DNA of 23,320 nt from a virus. Below the pieces are notes generated by a model. The model had not been told where the DNA came from. It worked only from the letters and a program-made list of their open reading frames with translations, and did not search any database. The stretch lies in the IMG/VR virus record IMGVR_UViG_3300037293_000323, positions 1 through 23,320 of that record; one strand, 5' to 3'. Positions 6,254 to 12,448 of this stretch are shown here, one piece after another. Within the stretch, counting starts at the first letter, position 1, and each line of letters starts with the position of its first letter. The position numbers and the translations under genes were made by a program.

Positions 6254-6283
6254 AGTATCGCCCCACTTAGGCGCATTTGTCAA
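6254..6283 (-). promoter_or_regulatory. Promoter for the C4 RNA and Rha gene
   Basis: On the minus strand a perfect -35 TTGACA (+ coordinates 6278-6283) is followed after 18 nt by GATACT (6254-6259). The spacer contains the palindrome-like CGCC-N7-GGCG (6259-6273), a possible repressor site. Transcription would begin near 6247 and run through the RNA into the Rha-family gene. Confidence 0.65.
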
Positions 6284-6334
6284 TTTGTTATCGCTTAACT
6301 GAGTTTTGTAATTTGTTAAGCCTTAATTTGGTTT

Positions 6335-6363
6335 TTGTTTTTAGGTTGTCCTCGTTGTAGAAT
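6335..6363 (+). promoter_or_regulatory. Candidate promoter for the DUF4124-type gene
   Basis: TTGTTT (6335-6340), 17 nt, TAGAAT (6358-6363), ending 27 nt before the start codon at 6391. The -35 is weak and the -10 good. It is divergent from the C4/Rha promoter. Confidence 0.35.
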
Positions 6364-6390
6364 CAAATCAATTCAACAAGGTGGTGTTCT

Positions 6391-6897
6391 ATGGATAGAA
6401 AATTATTAATTTTTATTATGGCCATGATGGCAAACCCCGTTTCAGCAGAAGTATACAAGTGTGCTGATGGCAAGTATCAAGCAGACCCTTGTGATGAACA
6501 AAGCCTGCCCCATGATTTAAGTGGAGTGGGAAGTGTTGTTTCTCAGTCTGGTGACGTTGGTATTGTCGAAAGCGAAAGCAGTCCTACAATTAGTGATAAA
6601 TCTGACACTAAAAGTGCAGCTAAAAAGCAAAATTTTTCTGCTTATCTAAGAAAGCAAAAAATAGAACGGCTAATTAAAAATCTTGAACAAGATAAAAAGA
6701 AAGCATTTATCAGCCGAGATAGAAGAATTGCTCAACTTAGGTCTAAAGGTAGTCGCGCAAACAATAATTTAGCTGGCGCAACTTGGCAACAAAGCCTCGC
6801 ACAGGAAATGACTGCTGTCATGCAGCAGGCCAATACCGAAGTTGAATCAATCGATAGAGAAATTGCATCGTTAAGGGATGAGCTTAAACAGCTTTAA
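6391..6897 (+). CDS. Secreted DUF4124-type protein with coiled coil
   Basis: A 168-residue protein with a classical signal peptide: M-D-R-K, a hydrophobic core, and probable cleavage after P-V-S-A near residue 19. A short DUF4124-like motif follows (E-V-Y-K-C-A-D-G-K-Y-Q-A-D-P-C, about 20-34), with two cysteines that could form a disulfide in the periplasm. The middle is low-complexity and Ser/Asp-rich, and about 80-168 is a charged helical region likely to form a coiled coil. ATG 6391 is preceded by AAGGTGG. A terminator follows 18 nt after the stop, so it is a one-gene unit. DUF4124 proteins are common in gammaproteobacterial chromosomes, so this looks like host-derived cargo. Its role is unknown. 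Confidence 0.75.
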   Translation: MDRKLLIFIMAMMANPVSAEVYKCADGKYQADPCDEQSLPHDLSGVGSVVSQSGDVGIVESESSPTISDKSDTKSAAKKQNFSAYLRKQKIERLIKNLEQDKKKAFISRDRRIAQLRSKGSRANNNLAGATWQQSLAQEMTAVMQQANTEVESIDREIASLRDELKQL

Positions 6898-6915
6898 CCT
6901 TTAATATAAAAATAT

Positions 6916-6939
6916 GGCTACCCCGAGGTGGCCTTTTTT
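6916..6939 (+). terminator. Intrinsic terminator
   Basis: GGCTACC (6916-6922) pairs with GGTGGCC (6927-6933), including one T-G wobble, and is followed by six T. It ends the DUF4124-type gene. The stretch from 6940 to 7130 shows no supported gene or site. Confidence 0.8.
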
Positions 6940-7130
6940 AGTTCGAATTTAACCCCATCTTATAAATACAACTAGACGTAATCGAGAACCCTTGATCACA
7001 CGGCTATTTGCCGCCAAAAAGCAAAGCGTATGCGTTTTAAAGACTGAGAAAAATGGGGCAATAATTAGCGGTTATGTAGACTTCCGCTTTCGCCTAGACT
7101 AAAGAGTGATTGATTCGAGATATTTAAACT

Positions 7131-7525
7131 GATAAGTTACTAAAATTATTGGCAATTAAAGTGATATGGACGCTGGGTTTTGGTTGGCATTCTGTGAATG
7201 TTTATCGGGTTCACGCTAAAACGCTGTTGAACTAAGCCGCAGCGCGGAGCCAAATGCTGACTCAATCGAGTGTATTAACCTCATTGAGTCAGCTAGATTT
7301 AAAAAATGTGATGGAACACCACTATGAAAAGGGAATTGCAATTGAACACATACAAATCAAGCCTCATAATCAATTCAACATTGCTTTGCAGCCCAGAGCC
7401 AGCATCAAAAAAGCAAATCCCTTTAGCATAAAGTGTAGCCATTAACCTGGACTCGGCATAGTCTAAACCAGCAAGCGGTTTGTGCCTTGCAAACAACAAA
7501 CAACACAACGCATAAATACTAAAAC
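7131..7525 (+). repeat. Long direct repeat, copy 2, upstream of DUF4062 gene
   Basis: Partner of 3426-3812, about 3.7 kb away in the same orientation. Similarity is patchy to 7225 and strong from the core-like GTTGAAC (7226-7232) to AAAAC at 7521-7525. Here the 63-codon ORF (7254-7445, ATG) is open, whereas copy 1 has GTG and a frameshift; its product matches no family known to me. The attC-like end at about 7464-7532 keeps a weaker stem, but both core boxes differ from consensus (CCAGC for CCAAC, TTTAGCC for GTTAGCC-like). The DUF4062 gene starts 30 nt after the repeat, the same geometry as copy 1. Confidence 0.85.
7342..7370 (+). promoter_or_regulatory. Candidate promoter inside repeat copy 2
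   Basis: TTGAAC (7342-7347), 17 nt, CATAAT (7365-7370), within the 38-nt block (7340-7377) identical to copy 1. It points at the DUF4062 gene. Confidence 0.35.
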
Positions 7526-7555
7526 TTTAGCCTTCTTATCATTAGAGATCACTGT

Positions 7556-8584
7556 ATGAATAAAAAGTATCAGGTGTTTGTAAGTTCTACTTATGAGGAC
7601 TTAAAAAAAGAAAGACAGGAGGTTATTCATGCTCTTCTTGAGTTGGATTGTATCCCTTCTGGTATGGAATTATTCCCTGCTGCAGACGAAGACCAATGGA
7701 GTTTAATAACAGGTATTATTGACGAGTGCGATTATTACATTTTAATACTCGGAGGCCGTTATGGCTCAATTAGCCCTAAAGGTGTTGGCTATACTGAGAT
7801 GGAATATCAATACGCTCTTAAAACTGAGAAGCCAATAATAGCATTCCTACACAAAGATCCTGATGCTCTCCCTAAAAAAGATACTGAGCAAACCGCTGAT
7901 GGACAGAAAAAATTTCTAGAATTTAGAGATCTTGCTCGTGGTAAAATGTGTAAATTTTGGCAAACACCATCTGAATTAGGATCTGTAGTTAGTAGGAGCC
8001 TCATCATGCTTCAAAAAAAGCATCCTGGTATTGGCTGGGTTAGAGGTGATCTTGTTCCAAAGCAGGAAGCGTCTTTAGAAATACTAGAGTTGAAAAAACA
8101 AATTGAAGCTTTAGAAAGTAAGTTGGATGATGTTAGAACTCAAGCTCCTCCTGGAACTGAAAAACTTGCTCAAGGTAAGATTAGTTTTAATGTTAATTTT
8201 GCTTGCCAAGCAAAATTAGATTGGGATAGGTATGACCTAAAAAGATCCACTGAAGTAACTTGGGATGATATTTTTTACCAAGTCTCTCCGTTAATGATCC
8301 ATGAAGCAAGTGATATACAAATTAGAAGCGCATTAAATAGCTTCATTGAGATTCATGCAGAGCCTTCACTTAAAGAAGAAAAAGAATGGGAAGGCCATAA
8401 ATTTTTAAGTTTTGTGATTAACGAGGAAGATTTTCAAACAATTAAAGTTCAGTTAAGGGCACTTGGTTTAATTAGTCAAAATACAAAGAATCGTTCTGTT
8501 AAAGATACTAAAACGTATTGGACATTAACACCTTATGGGGACAGTGTTATGAATCGTCTTCGTGCAATTGAGTCAGAAGGCTAA
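7556..8584 (+). CDS. DUF4062 domain protein
   Basis: A 342-residue protein. Residues about 5-100 are a clear DUF4062 domain (Y-Q-V-F-V-S-S-T-Y-E-D-L-K-K-E-R near the start, then E-C-D-Y-Y-I-L-I-L-G-G-R-Y-G-S-I), a TIR-like Rossmann fold common at the N-terminus of signalling and defence proteins. A short coiled coil follows at about 175-195. The C-terminal part (about 230-342) ends in a segment that looks like a winged helix (Y-W-T-L-T-P-Y-G-D). DUF4062 normally senses or signals for an attached effector; here no NTPase or nuclease is visible in the C-terminal half. It is AT-rich, has its own candidate promoter in the upstream repeat, and is a probable defence or sensing cargo gene (inference). 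Confidence 0.8.
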   Translation: MNKKYQVFVSSTYEDLKKERQEVIHALLELDCIPSGMELFPAADEDQWSLITGIIDECDYYILILGGRYGSISPKGVGYTEMEYQYALKTEKPIIAFLHKDPDALPKKDTEQTADGQKKFLEFRDLARGKMCKFWQTPSELGSVVSRSLIMLQKKHPGIGWVRGDLVPKQEASLEILELKKQIEALESKLDDVRTQAPPGTEKLAQGKISFNVNFACQAKLDWDRYDLKRSTEVTWDDIFYQVSPLMIHEASDIQIRSALNSFIEIHAEPSLKEEKEWEGHKFLSFVINEEDFQTIKVQLRALGLISQNTKNRSVKDTKTYWTLTPYGDSVMNRLRAIESEG

Positions 8585-8625
8585 CACATATGAGCCTTCT
8601 GCCAGTCAATAGGCGAGCCTAACTT

Positions 8626-8648
8626 ATTTGACTGTTTTGCAGTCAAAT
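8626..8648 (+). other. Perfect 9-bp stem-loop after DUF4062 gene
   Basis: ATTTGACTG (8626-8634), loop TTTTG, CAGTCAAAT (8640-8648). It is a strong hairpin 41 nt after the DUF4062 stop but lacks a downstream T-run. It may be an RNA 3'-end element or an operator for the next gene. No supported gene lies between 8585 and 8870. Confidence 0.5.
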
Positions 8649-8870
8649 CATCGTGCTTTTAGTGAAACATGGAAAGCCACAATTATTTTTACATTTGATG
8701 TTGACACATTTAACGCGCAATTAAAGTGTTATATTTGGGTGCAAGAGTCATTAAATTGTTTTGCTTCAAAGTTTAGAAAATGTAGGATGATATTAATCAA
8801 TAACTTAAGCGGGCGGCTTTATCGGTCGAGCCGTTCAATAAGCTTTATACGTTTTGAGGCGGTTGAGTAT

Positions 8871-9296
8871 ATGGAAGCACTCATTGAGTTTTCTAAAAAT
8901 ATCAGAAGTGTATTTGAGAATAAAAAAGATCAAATTGACCTTCCTTTTTTCTACAGTTTCCCTAAAAATTCGTGTGAAAGTGCAGCGTGTTTTCACGCAT
9001 TACTTGTTCGAGATAAATTTAAAAATGCGCAAGTGGAAATTGTTCATGGCTATAATCATGCAGAAGATGAAAATCACTATTGGTTAGAGGTAGATGGTCT
9101 TGTTTTTGACATAACTTGCGATCAATTTGAAACGGTTTCCAATCCAGTTTATGGTGCAGCAACACATCCAATGATTGATTATTTTAGTCAAATTAAACGT
9201 TTCACTGTGGTAAATTTCGTTGTTAAGTACCTTGAAACAACCGCTGATATTGAGTTATTCACTAAAAATAAAAAAAACATTAATAGTTGGCTTTAA
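8871..9296 (+). CDS. Papain/transglutaminase-like cysteine enzyme domain
   Basis: Counting from ATG 8871 (141 aa), the pattern is F-P-K-N-S-C35-E-S-A-A, then H69-Y-W-L-E-V-D-G-L-V-F-D80-I-T-C-D-Q-F. A Cys at a helix start, a His before an aromatic-Trp pair and an Asp in a D-I-T-x-D-Q-F strand form the Cys-His-Asp triad of small transglutaminase/papain-fold enzymes that I associate with uncharacterised cassette and phage proteins. The frame is open back to a TTG at 8628, but residues before 8871 look non-conserved and no good ribosome-binding site precedes either start, so the start is uncertain. An attC-like site follows 6 nt after the stop, as in an integron cassette. Substrate unknown. Confidence 0.6.
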   Translation: MEALIEFSKNIRSVFENKKDQIDLPFFYSFPKNSCESAACFHALLVRDKFKNAQVEIVHGYNHAEDENHYWLEVDGLVFDITCDQFETVSNPVYGAATHPMIDYFSQIKRFTVVNFVVKYLETTADIELFTKNKKNINSWL

Positions 9297-9302
9297 ATAA
9301 AC

Positions 9303-9405
9303 GTATAACATGTCATTCCAGCAGGATAAAAAACAGTTGGTTTTTGCTCGCCCCTCGCTAAAGTTTAGCCAACTTATTTTTACGCCCCTGATTCGGGCGT
9401 TGAGG
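9303..9405 (+). other. Integron attC-like recombination site (VCR-like)
   Basis: Starts with GTATAAC (9303-9309) and ends with GGGCGTTGAGG (core GTTGAGG, 9399-9405), each one base off the attC core consensus. Inside, 9328-9340 pairs with 9369-9381 (11 of 13 positions) and the loop holds GCTAAA-G-TTTAGC (9357-9369). The 3' part GCCCCTGATTCGGGCGTT closely follows the end of Vibrio cholerae VCR sites. It sits 6 nt after a gene stop, where an attC belongs. Confidence 0.55.
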
Positions 9406-9410
9406 CTGTA

Positions 9411-9446
9411 GGATTTCTCTTCTTTAAGAAAATCAGCCTATTTTAT
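9411..9446 (+). terminator. Possible terminator-like hairpin
   Basis: An AGGCTG arm beginning near 9403 pairs with CAGCCT (9434-9439), with ATTT/AAAT-type pairing inside, followed by ATTTT. It overlaps the end of the attC-like site, so termination and recombination functions cannot be separated by eye. Confidence 0.3.
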
Positions 9447-9508
9447 GAGCTCCAAATACATCTAGTGTCTTAAAAATGCTAAGAATTGATTTAAGGAGCT
9501 CGTTTTTT
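9447..9508 (+). terminator. GAGCTCC/GGAGCTC stem followed by T-run
   Basis: GAGCTCC (9447-9453) and GGAGCTC (9495-9501) are perfectly complementary, with a 41-nt AT-rich loop, then GTTTTTT. The loop is long for a terminator. It lies in the leader of the HEPN-motif gene and could be an attenuator. Confidence 0.35.
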
Positions 9509-9582
9509 AATTGAATTTAGCTGTTAGAGTTATTCTACAGCTTCTTTAGCCAAACTTCCCGCTCATAGCATGGAGAGAATAA

Positions 9583-11013
9583 ATGAGTACTGAATTATTA
9601 TCAAAACCACAAGCAGGTATGCTTTCTACAGATACAACTAAATTCGAAGGGTATCTAGCTCACTTAGGATTGCCTACAGAAAATATTATTGCTTCGCTCC
9701 CTGAACGAAAAATTATTGAAGCTAATCTACCTGCATTTATTGAGTCATTACCAGCAGAAGTAAAAAGAGACGCACGCTATTTATCTAAGTTTGTTGCTGG
9801 AGCTGCTATTGGTTTGTTCGATGCGTCACTGAACTATGTTTGGAATGAAGTAGTTATAAATTTACGAGAAAAAGTTATTGTTTATGGACTTGATATGTTC
9901 TTTGATGCAGCTGTTGGGGGAAGCAGAAGAGAGTTTTACGCTACCGAAGAAGACCTATCAGGTCTTAAAGATAATAACCTCGTAAACACATGCCGGAAAC
10001 TCGAATTAATCTCCGACATTGTTTATACAAAGCTAAACCATATTTTAACAATGAGAAATGACATAGGTGCTTCGCACCCCAATTCTTATTCAATAAATGC
10101 TTATGAATTATTAGGCTGGTTACAAACTTGCGTCCAAGATATTTTAAATGACAAACCTTCCGCTTCGGCAATACAAATAAAATCATTTATAGAAAATTTA
10201 AAAAGATCACCAGATGTTTTAGACACCGCAACAATTTCTAGTATGGAAAAACCCTTAGGTGATCTTTCCCTTCAAAATACGGACAACTTATTAAATAGTA
10301 TTTTTGGAATATACAGCACTTTAAGTACAGGTAACATTGTTAGGAAAAACATAGCATTATTTGCTCCTCATATTTGGGGTAAAAGTAGTGACAATGTTAA
10401 ATACAAACTTGGGGTAACAATAGATGGCTATAAAAATAATCTTCATAACGACAAACATGCGTTAGGTGTTGAATTTTTCAATTTCTGTGATGGAAATCGT
10501 TATCAGTCCCTAGATTCAAAAATCATTTCATTGGATAGCCATGCCGACGACCTTTTACAAGCTAGATACTCTTGGGATAATTTTTACAATGAGCCCCCTC
10601 ATATGCGTAAAATTCTTTCTTATTTAAAAACAGAGGCCGACATTCCTGTTGAAAGAGTTAATAAAATCATTAAAGCTGTTCTGATTTGTCGTGTTGGTAA
10701 AGGCATCCCATACAATACAGGTGTTTCACCTGCTGGTCGTCCGTTATATGATCAATTTTTTGGCATGCTTGGTGACCAAAATATAATTAACACCATCATT
10801 GCAATGCATACCAATGAAGTTCGAGTAACATTAGATAATACTCATTGCCAAAAGCATATGATTACAGTGTTAACAAACTTGAAAGCAAATGCTCGTAGTG
10901 AACGAATTCAAGAAATTTTGGATTTTCTCATGCAAAATGGAACCATTCTTAATAAGATACATAATGATAAACGTTATAAAGAGTTGACTAAGAATCATAT
11001 TACGTTTGGCTAA
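9583..11013 (+). CDS. HEPN-motif protein, possible abortive-infection ribonuclease
   Basis: A 476-residue, mainly helical protein. Residues 158-166 read R-N-D-I-G-A-S-H-P, which fits the HEPN ribonuclease motif R-(N/D/H)-x(4-5)-H and is followed by a helix (about residues 169-190). Residues 70-115 contain further amphipathic helices. The C-terminal 250 residues resemble nothing I recognise. Many HEPN proteins cleave RNA in toxin-antitoxin or abortive-infection systems. No antitoxin-like small gene lies next to it. It is preceded by a leader with hairpins and followed by a terminator at 11110-11148, so it is an independent unit. ATG 9583 has GGAGAG 7-9 nt upstream. The HEPN call rests on one motif. 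Confidence 0.55.
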   Translation: MSTELLSKPQAGMLSTDTTKFEGYLAHLGLPTENIIASLPERKIIEANLPAFIESLPAEVKRDARYLSKFVAGAAIGLFDASLNYVWNEVVINLREKVIVYGLDMFFDAAVGGSRREFYATEEDLSGLKDNNLVNTCRKLELISDIVYTKLNHILTMRNDIGASHPNSYSINAYELLGWLQTCVQDILNDKPSASAIQIKSFIENLKRSPDVLDTATISSMEKPLGDLSLQNTDNLLNSIFGIYSTLSTGNIVRKNIALFAPHIWGKSSDNVKYKLGVTIDGYKNNLHNDKHALGVEFFNFCDGNRYQSLDSKIISLDSHADDLLQARYSWDNFYNEPPHMRKILSYLKTEADIPVERVNKIIKAVLICRVGKGIPYNTGVSPAGRPLYDQFFGMLGDQNIINTIIAMHTNEVRVTLDNTHCQKHMITVLTNLKANARSERIQEILDFLMQNGTILNKIHNDKRYKELTKNHITFG

Positions 11014-11109
11014 CATAATGTGATTTCTGAGTGCTGAGGTTTAACTTTTTTGTCCATAAGTAAGTTTGCCGATAGCTTGATCACCATTTCTATTTGCAGC
11101 AACTCACTT

Positions 11110-11150
11110 AACCGATAACTTTTAAATCTAATTTAGAAATTATCGGTTTT
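11110..11150 (+). terminator. Intrinsic terminator after the HEPN-motif gene
   Basis: AACCGATAA (11110-11118) pairs with TTATCGGTT (11140-11148); inner TAAAT/ATTTA pairs extend the stem and TTTT ends it. It insulates the cargo from the late promoter. Confidence 0.75.
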
Positions 11151-11177
11151 ACATATCACACAAATCCCATTCGACCA

Positions 11178-11214
11178 ACGCCATATGTGGCGTAAAAGAC
11201 GCCATATATGGCGT
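11178..11214 (+). promoter_or_regulatory. Paired palindromic operators
   Basis: ACGCCATATGTGGCGT (11178-11193) and ACGCCATATATGGCGT (11199-11214) are 16-bp palindromes, the second perfect and the first broken at one pair. Their centres are 21 bp apart, two helical turns, so bound dimers would face the same side. They lie directly upstream of the late promoter, a position for an activator or a repressor. The binding protein is unknown; the XRE-type protein at 2163 is one candidate. Confidence 0.75.
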
Positions 11215-11217
11215 ATT

Positions 11218-11248
11218 TTTACCGCTAAAAACAGCTATAGTTTATATA
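11218..11248 (+). promoter_or_regulatory. Late promoter (pR'-like)
   Basis: TTTACC (11218-11223) and TTTATA/TATATA (11241-11248) at 17-19 nt spacing form a sigma70-type promoter. It lies about 110 nt before a strong terminator and then the lysis genes, the arrangement of a Q-dependent late promoter. The leader between them (about 11270-11322) is almost all C and T. Confidence 0.6.
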
Positions 11249-11339
11249 AGCTTGATACCACTGCGTAACGGGCTTTGCTTCCTCTCTAGTTCCTTTTTGC
11301 TCCTCTTTGTTCATCTTTTCTCGTTAGAACATCGCCGTT

Positions 11340-11367
11340 GGGCTCCTGTATTGGAGCCCTTTTTTTT
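11340..11367 (+). terminator. Leader terminator (tR'-like)
   Basis: GGGCTCC (11340-11346), loop TGTATT, GGAGCCC (11353-11359), then eight T. It stands between the late promoter and the first lysis gene, so late expression requires read-through, presumably by the Q-like protein. Confidence 0.85.
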
Positions 11368-11389
11368 GCTCATATTTACCAGGTGCTGC

Positions 11390-11857
11390 ATGAATATTAA
11401 AACTAGGCTTTTGGCGCTGGGGTTATCTGGCGTTTTACTGACTGGCGGTGTGTTAGTTGCCACGGGTGAGGGTGAAGTGTTACGCACTTATGTTGACCCC
11501 GCGGGTATTGAAACTGCCTGCTTTGGCCAAACTGGCCACAACATAAAGCTTGGCATGGTGTTCACTAACCAGCAGTGTTTAGACATGCTGGCAACCAGCC
11601 TGAAAAGCTTTGACCGTGAATTGCTTAAACTCACCCCGCCATTAAGCGAGGGTGAACACATTGCTTACCTGAGTTTTATTTACAACATTGGGGCCGAGGC
11701 TTTTGGGGCTTCTACGCTGCGTAAAAAGTTGTGGGCAGGTGATCGCGTTGGCGCATGTAACGAGTTGCTAAGGTGGGTTTATGCCAAAAAGAAAAAGCTA
11801 CCTGGCTTAGTTAAACGCCGCTCAAATGAGCGGCGTTATTGTTTGAGGGACTTGTAA
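11390..11857 (+). CDS. SAR endolysin, GH24 lysozyme
   Basis: Muralytic enzyme that cleaves peptidoglycan at lysis. ATG 11390 gives 155 residues; AGGTG lies 4 nt upstream, and the longer frame from 11252 would run through the leader terminator. Residues 6-25 (L-L-A-L-G-L-S-G-V-L-L-T-G-G-V-L-V-A-T-G) form a weakly hydrophobic signal-arrest-release segment. Residues 26-42 carry the T4-lysozyme triad with exact spacing: E27, D36 and T42. The rest fits the family, and the C-terminus is very basic (K-K-K-K, K-R-R). SAR endolysins reach the membrane through the Sec system and become active when the holin depolarises it. The stop overlaps the next ATG (TAATG). Confidence 0.9.
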   Translation: MNIKTRLLALGLSGVLLTGGVLVATGEGEVLRTYVDPAGIETACFGQTGHNIKLGMVFTNQQCLDMLATSLKSFDRELLKLTPPLSEGEHIAYLSFIYNIGAEAFGASTLRKKLWAGDRVGACNELLRWVYAKKKKLPGLVKRRSNERRYCLRDL

Positions 11858-12321
11858 TGTTTAACGACTTTAAAACCACTGTGTTGTTATGCATTGTGCT
11901 GATTATGGCCACGCTGTTAGGTATTAGTGCATTGGGTATGAACTCACTTAACACCACTAATAAAGCGTTAAGCCATGACTTGTTGCAATCGCAAGTTAGC
12001 GTGGATGCGCTATTAAGCAGTAACGACAACCAAGCCGAACGCATCAAAACGCTTGAACGTGATTACCGCGTAATGACCGAGCTGAATGCCAGGCATAGAA
12101 AGCAGGTTGTTGATTTACAAGCCACACATGAAAGCCGTATCGCTAAAGCCAATCTGATTAAGGACTCAACCGATGAACCGACAAAAGATTGGGCTAATGC
12201 TTTGTTGCCTGCTGATGCTTTGCAGCTGCTCAAGCCAGCCGATTGTAAAAGTGGTGACTCAAACCAAAACGGTTTATGTGTTACCGCCGCCAGATTGGTT
12301 AGTGCTGTGCAGCAACGCTGA
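11857..12321 (+). CDS. i-spanin (LysB/Rz-like)
   Basis: Inner-membrane spanin subunit that, with the nested o-spanin, disrupts the outer membrane at lysis. ATG 11857 gives 154 residues: an N-terminal anchor at about 9-29 (V-L-L-C-I-V-L-I-M-A-T-L-L-G-I), then a long charged coiled coil (about 35-105) in the periplasm, and a C-terminal D-W-A-N-A-L-L-P-A-D-A-L segment typical of LysB-type proteins, with two cysteines near the end. The o-spanin gene starts inside it in another frame at 12173, the classic Rz/Rz1 nesting. Confidence 0.85.
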   Translation: MFNDFKTTVLLCIVLIMATLLGISALGMNSLNTTNKALSHDLLQSQVSVDALLSSNDNQAERIKTLERDYRVMTELNARHRKQVVDLQATHESRIAKANLIKDSTDEPTKDWANALLPADALQLLKPADCKSGDSNQNGLCVTAARLVSAVQQR

Positions 12322-12448
12322 TTTTGTGGGCAGTACTAATCTTGATTTACTTAAACACTCACTTACCCAAACTAATGCGCTAGCAATGTGTAATGCAAAC
12401 ATGCAGCGCCTACAACAATGGCGGCAACAATATGAGCATAACGACTGA
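12173..12448 (+). CDS. o-spanin lipoprotein (LysC/Rz1-like)
   Basis: A 91-residue outer-membrane lipoprotein partner of the i-spanin. The N-terminus M-N-R-Q-K-I-G-L-M-L-C-C-L-L-M-L-C-S-C is a lipoprotein signal with C17 or C19 as the lipidated residue, and P-P-P-D-W-L around 38-43 matches the proline-rich stretch of these proteins. It begins within the i-spanin gene in a different frame and ends 127 nt beyond it, overlapping the holin start. It is longer than lambda Rz1 and closer to P2 LysC. Confidence 0.85.
   Translation: MNRQKIGLMLCCLLMLCSCSSQPIVKVVTQTKTVYVLPPPDWLVLCSNADFVGSTNLDLLKHSLTQTNALAMCNANMQRLQQWRQQYEHND

Noticed and set aside
8854-9087. Alternative + strand 77-codon ORF inside the papain-like gene.
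   Set aside because: Lysine-rich out-of-frame shadow without the conserved Cys/His/Asp motifs.
11252-11389. N-terminal extension of the endolysin frame up to 11252.
   Set aside because: It runs through the leader terminator and a pyrimidine tract; ATG 11390 has a ribosome-binding site and starts at a normal SAR domain.
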